64,000 bases of DNA from a bacterium (GTDB lineage: Bacteria; Bacillota; Bacilli; Lactobacillales; Streptococcaceae): NCBI GenBank assembly GCA_905221375.1, contig CAJNCY010000003.1, forward strand, positions 62,001-126,000, written 5' to 3'. The translations under genes and the position numbers were made by a program. The notes under the pieces are model-generated. The model ran no database searches and had not been told where the DNA came from. It saw only the letters and a list, made by a program, of their open reading frames with translations. Positions 31,112 to 39,873 of the stretch are shown one piece after another. Position 1 is the stretch's first letter. Each line of letters opens with the position of its first letter.

Positions 31112-31802
31112 ACAGTTTATCCAAGCAATCCAGCAAGTCTTGGTAAGAATGGACTTCGTAAGTCGGCTGGGCTTGTGTATGATTTTCGAGGTGATGAGGA
31201 TTGTACCAAATCGTGTCAATCCCAGCATTATTGCCACCTTGAATGTCGGCGGTTAGGGAATCTCCAATCATCAGCGTCTCTTCTTTGCTAAATCCAGCAA
31301 TTTGCTGGCCAATCTTTTCATAAAAAAGTGCGTCAGGCTTTTGTGTTTGCAGCTGTTCAGAGATAAAAACTTGATTGAAATAAGGTGCCAGACCCGATTG
31401 AGCCAAACGACCTGTCTGAATGGCAGTTATTCCATTTGTCGCAGCATATAACTCATAATCACGCTCGATGAGACTGTCCAAGAGTTCATGAGCGCCTGAA
31501 AAAGTTTGTCCCTGTTGAGCGAGGTAAAATTGGTAACGCTGGGCTAGAAAACTACCATCTTTCTCCAGCCCAAAGTGAGCAAATAAACGAGAAAAGCGCG
31601 TGTTAACCAGCTCTTGTTTACTGATTTTCTTTTGCTCCAAGTCCCTCCAGAGAGCCTTGTTCATAGGAACGTAATAATCTTTATAAGCCTGAATATCTTC
31701 AACTCCTTCTTCTTTTAGGAGTTGCGTCAAAGCCACATCCTCAGCAGCATCAAAATCCAGCAAGGTGTGGTCGAGGTCGAAAAGTAGAAATTTGTAGGAC
31801 AA
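31110..31802 (-). CDS. HAD hydrolase, YjjG-type pyrimidine nucleotidase
   Basis: A 231-aa HAD enzyme: DLDHTLLDFD (nucleophile Asp) at the start, AATNG motif II, then KPDALFYEKIG and MIGDSLTADIQGG (motifs III/IV). The cap and the DHTLLDFDAAE start match YjjG-type house-cleaning nucleotidases that hydrolyse non-canonical pyrimidine nucleotides. TTG at 31802 with AAAGGA upstream is preferred to a TTG further up. Its neighbours ung and mutX act in the same quality control. Confidence 0.8.
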   Translation of the reverse strand: MSYKFLLFDLDHTLLDFDAAEDVALTQLLKEEGVEDIQAYKDYYVPMNKALWRDLEQKKISKQELVNTRFSRLFAHFGLEKDGSFLAQRYQFYLAQQGQTFSGAHELLDSLIERDYELYAATNGITAIQTGRLAQSGLAPYFNQVFISEQLQTQKPDALFYEKIGQQIAGFSKEETLMIGDSLTADIQGGNNAGIDTIWYNPHHLENHTQAQPTYEVHSYQDLLDCLDKL

Positions 31803-31927
31803 TTTGATAGTTTTCCTTTCTATGATAAACAAGTTTCACTTCAGCCAGCTGTTTAATGTAAAAACTTAAAAGTGGTAAAGTATAACAAAGAATAATCGTT
31901 CCAACTAATTAACTAACTCATACTATT

Positions 31928-32146
31928 CTAGTCAAGTTTATTTTTATTGTAGAAAAATCTTCTATAAATTCGAGCAATAGTCAAAATAAATACGGAGACT
32001 ACCCCTATAATAGTTAAAACTGATTTTCCTACACCTATATCAGCATTTATTATGTAAGTGTGAAATAAAGGTGCTAGACCTATCAAAATATATAAGATGT
32101 AGAAAGCTAATTTTATCTCACCAATACCAGCAATAAAATGTTTCAC
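31928..32146 (-). CDS. Small membrane protein
   Basis: A 72-aa protein with a GTG start (AAAAGGAG upstream) and two hydrophobic helices (about residues 12-32 and 40-58) ending in a basic tail. No family recognised. It lies alone between the HAD gene and the ABC module. Confidence 0.65.
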   Translation of the reverse strand: MKHFIAGIGEIKLAFYILYILIGLAPLFHTYIINADIGVGKSVLTIIGVVSVFILTIARIYRRFFYNKNKLD

Positions 32147-32647
32147 TTAAATATTCTCCTTTTAGGTACCTAATGTTTCAAAATAATGACTGTTATACTG
32201 TACTCAGATTATTTTTGAAGTACAACCTTCTTGCTCTTATGGTTTAATTATATTATAACACTATAAAATTTTCAATTTAATTGATATTTACCATTTAATC
32301 GTATTCGATGTGTTGTGTTTTACAGATTAATCTTATTTAGCCTTCTTTTTTAGTCACTTGATACTAAATTTACAGTTCTAATTACCATCAATTTTTCAAT
32401 TGAAAAAATAGTAATTCCAAATAAAATGAAAAATTAAAAATGATATGTATTGGAAGATAGTTTTTTGAAATAAAAATTTTTCTTCTATTCATTTTTCCGT
32501 TATGCAAATGATATCAACAAATATCTTTACTTCTACGTAACTTTCAGCACTTTTTGGATATCAAATTCCCTTTTTTATACAAACATAATATTCTTGAAAA
32601 AACAGTTTGAAATTAAGAATTTTCCTCCTCTTTTTATTCTGGTAGCA
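32147..32647. other. AT-rich gap without genes
   Basis: About 500 bp of very AT-rich sequence with short inverted runs (aatttttcaattgaaaaaat near 32390) and no convincing frame on either strand. It separates the ABC module from the housekeeping cluster and may be a junction of acquired DNA. Confidence 0.5.
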
Positions 32648-34330
32648 CTACACACTCAACTCAACCAATTTATAAAATTCACCTTTCCTATCCATCAAGT
32701 TATCAAAAGAACCATCTTCAACAATAACTCCATTTTTCATAAAAAGAATTCTATTGTATTTTTTCAACATGCTCTTATTTAACTTATGAGTAACAACAAG
32801 AACCGTCAAATCTTGAATTTCTAAAATTGAATTTTCAATTTCAGTAGTAACTTTATTATCTAAAGACGAGGTAGCCTCATCTAATAATAAGATTGGTGTT
32901 TTTCGAATTAAAGCACGCGCAATACTAAGTCTCTGTCTTTCTCCCCCAGATAGATTTGATCCATTCTCGCCACATAAAGTTTGTAGACCTAATTCATTTT
33001 CTAAAATATAACTTTCTAAGCCAGACTGCTGTACAGCTTTTTTTATATCATCTTCAGTAAAGGATTGACTAAGGGTAATATTTGCTTTTAAAGTATCATC
33101 AAAGATATAAACATCTTGCTGAACAATAGTCATTAAGTTATAAAGGCTCTCTGCTGAAATAGCTTGCAAATCTTGATTATCAATTGAGATATACCCACTT
33201 GTTACATCATAGAAACGCAGTAATAGATTGAGTAAAGTTGATTTTCCACTGCCTGACATACCTACTATTGCAATTTTTTCCCCCTTTTTGATCTGCAAAG
33301 ATAAATTATTAAAAATCTTTTCCTCAGCATTAGGGTAGGAAAAATCTATATTTGAAAAAGAAATAACATCATCAAAATATTCTTTCGTTTTACCAGTTTG
33401 AAGTTCGATTACATCTTTTACCTCAAATGAATTCAGTGTAGCCTGACCTTCGCGGAATTTACTCATTCCCATACCAATTTCATTTAGTGGCATTACTACA
33501 AAATTGACTAGTTGAACAATAGCTGTAACACTCCCAATTGTGGTATGCCCACCGAAGACCAGATACATTCCTCCACCAAAGGCTACTAAAAAAACAATCA
33601 TCCCTGAAAGTTGAGAAATAACATTAGATAAAACATCAAATTTCCCTTTGATGAAATATATCTCATCCAATTTTTCGCTTTCGTTTTTGTAATCTTGACC
33701 GATAGCCTCTTTCACATTAAAACTCTTTATAACTAGAAACCCTGCTAAAATATCTTTAACCTTAGCTAAATACTTCTGATCGGCAATCATAGCGCTTTTT
33801 TGAAGTGAAGCTGATTTTTGCCCAATAAATCCTGATATCATCATTGGAATAATACTAGCAATGATAACTAATAAGGTCAAAAACCAATTACCTATAAACA
33901 TGGCTACTAGTGAGAAAATCATTAAGGAAATATTTTTTGAAATATTAAAATACTGGTGCAAATAATCCTGCTCAATTTTCTTCATGTTCTCAGTTAATAT
34001 TGAAATAAATTTCCCTGATTTTTCCTTAGAAAATTCTCTATAATCCCTATCTAAAATAGATTTAAACACCTTATTTTTGTATCTTGACATAATCTGCCTA
34101 ACAAGTTTATTTCTTAATCGAAGGGATATAAAATTAAGACTGGCATAGATAAATATTACGATAGCGCCTATTAGTATCGCTTGGGTTAGAGCTTCCCTAT
34201 TTTGGGACATTCCACTATCAATTATAATTTTAATAGAATAAGCAAAAGCAATATTAGTTAAAGGAACTAGTATATTAAAAATCATGAAAGTATAAAAAGA
34301 CTTCTTATGGTACTTTATCAATTGTTTCAT
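32648..34330 (-). CDS. ABC exporter, fused membrane and ATPase domains
   Basis: A 560-aa half-transporter: six transmembrane helices (about 15-300), then an ATPase with Walker A GMSGSGKST, signature LSGGERQRLSIARAL and Walker B ILLLDEATSSLD. It acts as a homodimer to export peptides, lipids or drugs. AT-rich, next to a second ABC system and a TetR regulator. Confidence 0.85.
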   Translation of the reverse strand: MKQLIKYHKKSFYTFMIFNILVPLTNIAFAYSIKIIIDSGMSQNREALTQAILIGAIVIFIYASLNFISLRLRNKLVRQIMSRYKNKVFKSILDRDYREFSKEKSGKFISILTENMKKIEQDYLHQYFNISKNISLMIFSLVAMFIGNWFLTLLVIIASIIPMMISGFIGQKSASLQKSAMIADQKYLAKVKDILAGFLVIKSFNVKEAIGQDYKNESEKLDEIYFIKGKFDVLSNVISQLSGMIVFLVAFGGGMYLVFGGHTTIGSVTAIVQLVNFVVMPLNEIGMGMSKFREGQATLNSFEVKDVIELQTGKTKEYFDDVISFSNIDFSYPNAEEKIFNNLSLQIKKGEKIAIVGMSGSGKSTLLNLLLRFYDVTSGYISIDNQDLQAISAESLYNLMTIVQQDVYIFDDTLKANITLSQSFTEDDIKKAVQQSGLESYILENELGLQTLCGENGSNLSGGERQRLSIARALIRKTPILLLDEATSSLDNKVTTEIENSILEIQDLTVLVVTHKLNKSMLKKYNRILFMKNGVIVEDGSFDNLMDRKGEFYKLVELSV

Positions 34331-34351
34331 TCCTAATCTACCTCGTAATTC

Positions 34352-35071
34352 TTAAATTTCATTTAGAAAATGTGACATAAAATATTCTTCTAAGTCAATA
34401 TTCTCTCTCCTAATCTCTTTCATAGAGATCTGTTCTAGCATTTTTCCATTTTTGATAAAACCAATCTTATCTGCTATCTGTGAAATTTCCGATAATATAT
34501 GACTCGATATTAGTATTGTAATTCCATGCTCCTTAGAAAGAGACAACAAAAGATTTCGAATTTCTTGAATTCCTATTGGATCTAAACCATTGATTGGCTC
34601 ATCTAAAATTAACAATTTAGGTTTTGTTAGAAAGGCACGAGCTAAACCAAGCCTTTGCCTCATTCCTAACGAAAAATCTTTTACTTTTTTAGTCGTATTC
34701 TTTAATCCGACCATTCTTAAGGCTCTTATTATATCTGATTCGGTAATATTTTTCCTCATATATTGCGCGTGAATTTCCAAAATTTCTTTTGCTGTGAGGT
34801 TTTCATAAAAAATTGGTGTTTCAATAACACTTCCAACTTGACTTAGAATCTCCTCTCTGTGATCTTGTAAATTTTTTCCAAAGATTTCAATACTACCAGA
34901 TGTAACAGTTGATAAGGATAACATGCATTTCATTAAAGTTGTTTTCCCTGCGCCATTTGGTCCTAAAAATCCATAGATTTCTCCTTCAGCAATTTGAAGG
35001 TTGATACCACTTAAAATTTCTTCTTTATCAATTGTTTTAAAAACTTCTTTTACTTCAACAATATTTTTCAT
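34352..35071 (-). CDS. ABC transporter ATPase, lantibiotic-immunity/drug type
   Basis: A 239-aa ATPase with Walker A GPNGAGKTT, the signature FSLGMRQRLGLARAF and Walker B LLILDEPINGLD. The C-terminal tail (IDLEEYFMSHF) is typical of the CcmA/BcrA group. ATG at 35071 (MKNIVEVKEV). It pairs with the permease upstream. Confidence 0.85.
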   Translation of the reverse strand: MKNIVEVKEVFKTIDKEEILSGINLQIAEGEIYGFLGPNGAGKTTLMKCMLSLSTVTSGSIEIFGKNLQDHREEILSQVGSVIETPIFYENLTAKEILEIHAQYMRKNITESDIIRALRMVGLKNTTKKVKDFSLGMRQRLGLARAFLTKPKLLILDEPINGLDPIGIQEIRNLLLSLSKEHGITILISSHILSEISQIADKIGFIKNGKMLEQISMKEIRRENIDLEEYFMSHFLNEI

Positions 35072-35206
35072 TTCTATCTCTCTTTCTATATCTAGCTTTA
35101 AATGCAAGAATTTTTCTTCAGGAGCATAAATACTAACTTATACAGTCTCTTCGTTTAAATAAATCATCACAAAATTAGCACTTTCCTTCCATTAAATTTA
35201 GCTATA

Positions 35207-35947
35207 CTACTTGATATTAATATCTTTTCTTGAAATAGTATAAATTGAAAATGAAACAATTATTAAACTTATGAAACTAGCAAATATTAAGAAGAATAAG
35301 TTATCAACAAAATTATTAGTTAAACTACCTGGACTTACATTCGAAAGTAACGCTGCTAAACCAAGTCCTGAAAGCATTGTTATAGCTATTGAATGCCTAA
35401 TCATACCTAAAACAAAAGGTAGTATTCCGATTAATACTGTTCCAACCGTAATTCCAGCTAAGTTAATCATTTGATTCGCTACTGGGATATAATTTGATTC
35501 AGTTACAACAGCCATGAATCTAATGAATAATTGAATCACTAAATGTGCAGAAAAATGGGCAATAAATGCTATTAGAATGACTGAAAGAATTTTTCCCCAA
35601 AGTAACTTTATTTTAGAAATAGGGTAAGAAAACAACTGAAAAATTGTTCTTCGTTTAAATTCATCAATAATAATCGTAGACAATAAATAAGATTCAAAAA
35701 TCAAAAATGCTGCTTTGGTAAATAAAGATGCAAACAATGATGTTGCAATTGCCCAACTTCCCCATTTATCAGTAATTTTAATATTATTGGCACTCTGTCC
35801 AACAAAATCTCCCAGTTTATTATCAGTACCTAACCCCATGATTATGATTCCTGTAATACCTAGTACTATAAATATTGTACCTAACCAAGCACAAAATAAT
35901 TTAGATTTTGAAACTTTATTTAATTCAATTTTAATAAGCGACAACAT
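35207..35947 (-). CDS. ABC-2 type permease
   Basis: A 246-aa membrane protein with about six hydrophobic helices (first at about 17-40) and the N-terminal LIKIELNKVSKSKLF typical of BcrB/lantibiotic immunity permeases. ATG at 35947 with GGAGG upstream. Together with the 34352 ATPase it should export a bacteriocin, antibiotic or membrane-active peptide. Confidence 0.8.
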   Translation of the reverse strand: MLSLIKIELNKVSKSKLFCAWLGTIFIVLGITGIIIMGLGTDNKLGDFVGQSANNIKITDKWGSWAIATSLFASLFTKAAFLIFESYLLSTIIIDEFKRRTIFQLFSYPISKIKLLWGKILSVILIAFIAHFSAHLVIQLFIRFMAVVTESNYIPVANQMINLAGITVGTVLIGILPFVLGMIRHSIAITMLSGLGLAALLSNVSPGSLTNNFVDNLFFLIFASFISLIIVSFSIYTISRKDINIK

Positions 35948-36004
35948 AGATTTTTCCTCCAAAAAATTTTCTTAATATTAATTACACTATTCAAAAAGCA
36001 CCTT

Positions 36005-36055
36005 ACATACTTCTGGTATGTTAAAATTTAAAAAATAAACATACTAAAGGTATGT
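36005..36055 (-). promoter_or_regulatory. Two TetR-type operators before the ABC operon
   Basis: Acatac-ttctg-gtatgt (36005-36021) and acatac-taaag-gtatgt (36039-36055) are perfect 6-bp inverted repeats with 5-nt centres, 34 bp apart, about 60-110 bp before the permease start. The same sequence lies at the tetR promoter. Confidence 0.85.
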
Positions 36056-36064
36056 ATAATAAAA

Positions 36065-36095
36065 TTTTTAATACCATATCTAGAGTATGGTATTT
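36065..36095 (-). terminator. tetR terminator-like hairpin
   Basis: ATACCATA-tctagag-TATGGTAT (about 36071-36093) with flanking A/T runs, between the tetR stop and the ABC operators. It can terminate in either direction. Confidence 0.55.
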
Positions 36096-36118
36096 TTTAA
36101 AATATCAATACTTAAAAT

Positions 36119-36754
36119 TTATTTAACACCTTTTAAATGATCAAATAATTGGAAAATCACCTCCATCATTTCATCAGTAATCAACTGCACTCCCAAACCT
36201 TCAAAAGTTAGTTTAATGAACTTCATTTTACTCTTTAATTCTTCTACTGAATAAATAGAAATTTGGAACCCAATCCAAATATTCAAAGTTAAAACAATCA
36301 AATCAGCTAGCTCTTCAGGATATTCTGTTTTAATTGATTTATCTTTAACACCTTCGAAAACTTTTTCTCTAATCCCTGGTAAAAAATCAGAAAATAAACT
36401 TAAATACTGCTCTCCTAACAAACGTGGACTTCTTAGCATAATTGAGACAGAGTATACTAATCTTTGTTGTTCTAAATTAGAGAACGCATCCATCAAAGAA
36501 TTTTGTATTTTTTCTAATGCAGTATCTCCTCTCCAATTGTAATTTAAAATTTCTTGATTATTTTCGCTAATGATTGATTGCAATATTTCATCTTTAGACT
36601 CGAAATGATGATAAATAACACCTTTCGTCAATCCACCTAACCCATCGATTATATCTTGTATTGAGGTATTATCAAATCCTTTTTCTAAAAACAAATCTTT
36701 CGAAACTTCTAATATTTTTTTTCTAGTTTCATGTGAGTTTCTATTCCTTGCCAT
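36119..36754 (-). CDS. TetR-family regulator of the ABC module
   Basis: A 211-aa regulator: N-terminal helix-turn-helix (KGFDNTSIQDIIDGLGGLTKGVIYHHF region, residues about 24-50, in parts) and a ligand-binding C-domain. It lies directly upstream of the two-part ABC system in the same direction. Matching palindromes sit at its own promoter and before the ABC operon, so it probably represses both until a substrate binds. Confidence 0.85.
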   Translation of the reverse strand: MARNRNSHETRKKILEVSKDLFLEKGFDNTSIQDIIDGLGGLTKGVIYHHFESKDEILQSIISENNQEILNYNWRGDTALEKIQNSLMDAFSNLEQQRLVYSVSIMLRSPRLLGEQYLSLFSDFLPGIREKVFEGVKDKSIKTEYPEELADLIVLTLNIWIGFQISIYSVEELKSKMKFIKLTFEGLGVQLITDEMMEVIFQLFDHLKGVK

Positions 36755-36769
36755 TATAACTCCTTCCTA

Positions 36770-36821
36770 ACATACTAACGGTATGTAATTTCATTATAAT
36801 GCAATAAACTAATAATGTCAA
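36770..36821 (-). promoter_or_regulatory. tetR promoter with operator
   Basis: Minus strand TTGACA (36821-36816), 17-nt spacer, TATAAT (36798-36793): full consensus apart from nothing visible. The operator acatac-taacg-gtatgt (36770-36786) lies over the expected start of transcription, so the regulator should repress itself. Confidence 0.85.
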
Positions 36822-37228
36822 GATTCTTTTTATTCCCTCTAATTTTCAAAATTCATTGTCAAACTACTCTCCTATCCAATTGACAGCCCAAATCTTTCAG
36901 AATAGAACAATCCTAACTATCGAATACCTTGATTTCATAAATATCCTTGTAATTCTAGGCCTAGAATTCCTATAAACTAAATGTTTTCGTACTCTTCTAA
37001 GCCATTGATTGCCTTAAATTTTTATTTTTAAAGGATTCTAAAGCTAGAATAGTCCCATCCCAGTTAGTTTTGAATGATTCACAATTTAGAAACTCTATGG
37101 CTTTACTTCTGTTAAATTAAAAAGGAACTGCCTAAGCAATCCCTTTCTGATTTTGTAATAATCTACTTAAAATGTGATAGTTGAGATAATCAATAACCCA
37201 CTTATAAAAAGAGTTATAGTAAAATTCC
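36822..37228. other. Gap between tetR and dhaM
   Basis: No gene. It contains a perfect 18-bp palindrome aattctaggcctagaatt (36951-36968) and, near 37120-37148, a weak hairpin AAAGG/CCTTT with T-run on the minus strand that may end the dha transcript. Confidence 0.5.
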
Positions 37229-37603
37229 TTATTTATTGATTTCAAGCTCCGCCAACTGTGTTTCAATAACTGATAGTTCTGCCCCAGCCTGAAGAAGAGC
37301 AGCTGCAGTATAGGCGCCTTCTACAATTGGAACACTGTTGATGATGATACTCTTATCACTGAAATCAGCCACCATTTCTAAGTTCATTTTAGCAGAGCCT
37401 AGGTCAAAAAAGGCAAGTAAAGTATCTGCTGGATTTTCAGAAACAACCCTATCTACTTGATCAAAACTAGTTCCAATTCCTCCGTCCTCGGTTCCTCCTA
37501 CATAAGTAATCGGAACATCTTTAGCCACTTCACTAATCAGTTCAACAACACCTTGTGCAATGTTTTTGGAATGTGAAACGATAACAAGACCAATACTTCC
37601 CAT
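37229..37603 (-). CDS. dhaM: Dihydroxyacetone kinase phosphotransfer subunit DhaM
   Basis: A 124-aa mannose-EIIA-like protein with the phosphoryl His in LVIVSHSKNIAQG (His10) and GTSFDQV near 48. It takes phosphate from HPr and hands it to the ADP bound to DhaL. It is the short Gram-positive form without fused HPr/EI domains. Its start overlaps the dhaL stop. Confidence 0.9.
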   Translation of the reverse strand: MGSIGLVIVSHSKNIAQGVVELISEVAKDVPITYVGGTEDGGIGTSFDQVDRVVSENPADTLLAFFDLGSAKMNLEMVADFSDKSIIINSVPIVEGAYTAAALLQAGAELSVIETQLAELEINK

Positions 37604-38178
37604 TAAACCACCCCAGTTTCTAAAAGAGCAGTAAAGAGTAATCCTGATGAGAATGATCCAGGATCAATATGTTCAAGAGAACGTTCTCCTACATAAGATG
37701 CTCTTCCTTTAGTTGCAAGTAAATCTTTGGTAGCATTCACTACCTGATCAATAACCTCTTGAGTCAACTGGCCATCAGACAAGGCAGCAATAACAGGAGT
37801 CCAAACATCAACCATTGTCTTTTCTCCAACTTCTGCTTTCCCGCGTTTGACAATCATATCCAAACCACTTTGTAAGATTTCTTCTAATTTCGAATTTGAA
37901 TCAGCCTTGGCCATGCCCATAAAAGCAGAGCCATACAAGGGACCAGAAGCACCGCCTACCTTACTCAGTAGTTGCATTGAAACAAGTTTAAAAACATCAC
38001 TACTTGTCTCAAATTGCTTTCCTTCTAAGTTTTCCATAACTGCAGCCATGCCACGCGCCATATTTCCACCGTGATCTCCATCTCCTATAGGTGTGTCTAG
38101 TTCACTAAGATAATCTTTCTGTTCTTGAATCTTTTCATTAAAAAGCTTCATCCATTCAAGAGCTTGTTCAACATTCAT
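37603..38178 (-). CDS. dhaL: Dihydroxyacetone kinase ADP-binding subunit DhaL
   Basis: A 191-aa helical barrel protein with the Mg-ADP motif DTPIGDGDHGGNMARG near residue 26 and GGASGPLYGSAFMG near 75. DhaL holds ADP as a cofactor and phosphorylates dihydroxyacetone bound to DhaK. Confidence 0.93.
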   Translation of the reverse strand: MNVEQALEWMKLFNEKIQEQKDYLSELDTPIGDGDHGGNMARGMAAVMENLEGKQFETSSDVFKLVSMQLLSKVGGASGPLYGSAFMGMAKADSNSKLEEILQSGLDMIVKRGKAEVGEKTMVDVWTPVIAALSDGQLTQEVIDQVVNATKDLLATKGRASYVGERSLEHIDPGSFSSGLLFTALLETGVV

Positions 38179-38199
38179 TTGACATTTCCTCCTTGAGTC

Positions 38200-39189
38200 T
38201 TACCAAGCTGGGGTTGTAACAGGTTCATTTAGAGCATCCAACCACTCATCATCTGCCAATCGAATCAATGTTAATGACAATCCAGCCATATCAATTGAGG
38301 TCATATAGTTTCCAATTTTCTTAAATGACAACTGAACACCTTTTTCATGAAGTAATTTAGCCACATCATTTGCAAATACATATTGTTCCATAAGCGGTGT
38401 GCTTCCTAAACCATTAATGAGGAGGCCATAGCGTTCACCAGCTTTAAGTTGGAAACCTTCAGATAGTTTTTCAACCAATTCTGAGGCCAATTGTGCTGAA
38501 GGTTGCATTTTCTCTTTTTTATATCCTGGCTCACCGTGAATACCAACTCCATATTCAAATTCATCGTCTTCTAGAACAAATCCTGGTTTGCCAACTTCAG
38601 GGACAGTTGCTCCAGACAAGGCAAGGCCAATTGTTTTAATTTCTAACACAAGTTTATCTGCCAAATCCTTCATTTCAGCTAATGATTTACCAGAACGAGC
38701 TGCAGCACCCAAAATTTTATGGACTAAAATAGTACCCGCAACACCTCGACGACCTTGGGTATAGAGACTATTTTCAACAGCGATATCATCATCAACCACA
38801 ACACTTGCTACATCAATACCTTCCATTTCAGCAAGTTCTTGTGCAATTTCAAAGTTCATAATATCACCAGAATAGTTCTTGATGACCATAAAGACCCCGG
38901 CACCTTCATCAGCTGCCTTAATGGCTTCTAAAATTTGGTCCGGAGTTGGTGAGGTAAAGACTGCTCCACAAATAGCAGCAGACAACATTCCATCTCCTAC
39001 AAATCCAGCATGACTTGGTTCATGTCCTGAGCCTCCACCTGAAATGAGTCCAACTTTTCCTGTCTTTTCTGCCTTTCTAACGATAACATCAAAACCATCT
39101 AAGCGTTCTACCAAGTCATCATGCATGAATGACAACCCCTGCAACATTTCATCAACAACTTGTGTCGGTTCATTTATAATTTTTTTCAT
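38200..39189 (-). CDS. dhaK: Dihydroxyacetone kinase substrate-binding subunit DhaK
   Basis: A 329-aa protein with ISGGGSGHEPSHAGFVG near residue 50 and the substrate-binding His in GIHGEPGY near 218, which holds dihydroxyacetone as a hemiaminal. With DhaL and DhaM it makes dihydroxyacetone phosphate using PEP via the PTS. First gene of dhaKLM, divergent from dhaS-dhaQ. Confidence 0.94.
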   Translation of the reverse strand: MKKIINEPTQVVDEMLQGLSFMHDDLVERLDGFDVIVRKAEKTGKVGLISGGGSGHEPSHAGFVGDGMLSAAICGAVFTSPTPDQILEAIKAADEGAGVFMVIKNYSGDIMNFEIAQELAEMEGIDVASVVVDDDIAVENSLYTQGRRGVAGTILVHKILGAAARSGKSLAEMKDLADKLVLEIKTIGLALSGATVPEVGKPGFVLEDDEFEYGVGIHGEPGYKKEKMQPSAQLASELVEKLSEGFQLKAGERYGLLINGLGSTPLMEQYVFANDVAKLLHEKGVQLSFKKIGNYMTSIDMAGLSLTLIRLADDEWLDALNEPVTTPAW

Positions 39190-39240
39190 GAAAAACTCCT
39201 TTCGGCATCTACCTTTGTTTTCGCTTTCATTATATATTTT

Positions 39241-39300
39241 TTATCGCTGGCTGATAAGGGACAGATTCTATTATTTGTCCCCTTTTAAACCCGTTTAAAA
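39241..39300. promoter_or_regulatory. DhaS operator region between dhaK and dhaS
   Basis: GGACAGAT-N6-ATTTGTCC at 39259-39280 closely matches the inverted repeat known for lactococcal DhaS (GGACACAT-N6-ATTTGTCC, from memory). Beside it lie TTATC-gctggct-GATAA (39241-39257) and a perfect ttttaaac-cc-gtttaaaa (39283-39300). A -10 TATAAT for dhaK lies at about 39230. Confidence 0.85.
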
Positions 39301-39342
39301 CATTTTTTTGGTAAAATGAAGTAAGTAAAAGAAAGGTTTCCT

Positions 39343-39873
39343 ATGGCATCATCACTTATTACAAAAAAACGGATTGCCAAGGCATTTAGAGACCTATTAG
39401 CTACTAGAGAATTTGACAAAATCTCTATTGTAGAGATCATGGAATCAGCTGGCATTCGTAGACAGACCTTTTATAATCACTTTCTTGACAAATATGAACT
39501 GCTCGACTGGATATTTGAAAATGACTTAACCGAGTATATCACCAATAACTTGGACTTCATTTCAGGCCAAAAACTATTACAAGAATTATTTTTTTATTTC
39601 GAACAAGAGCGTGACTTTTATATTCAACTTTTTGATATTCAAGGGCAAAATAACTTCTATGACCACTTTATCAGCTACTGTCGCTTGCTGGTATCAAAAA
39701 TTTTAAGAGAATATGGCCAGATTGATATCGATTCATCTGCTTATACTTGTTTTTTGTTAGACTATCATTCACATGCTCTAGCAGAAATCGTGAAGGCTTA
39801 CGTCAATAAAAAAAGTCCAGTTCCACAACCAGACTTTCTAATCATGACAATTATTGGAAAGAGACCACAATGA
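39343..39873 (+). CDS. dhaS: TetR-type activator of the dha operon
   Basis: A 176-aa TetR-like protein with helix-turn-helix VEIMESAGIRRQTFYNHF near residue 29-46. In Lactococcus, DhaS activates dhaKLM with DhaQ-dihydroxyacetone as co-activator, an exception to TetR repression. The divergent position, the operator and the adjoining dhaQ support the same role. AAAGGTTTCCT precedes the ATG. Confidence 0.88.
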   Translation: MASSLITKKRIAKAFRDLLATREFDKISIVEIMESAGIRRQTFYNHFLDKYELLDWIFENDLTEYITNNLDFISGQKLLQELFFYFEQERDFYIQLFDIQGQNNFYDHFISYCRLLVSKILREYGQIDIDSSAYTCFLLDYHSHALAEIVKAYVNKKSPVPQPDFLIMTIIGKRPQ

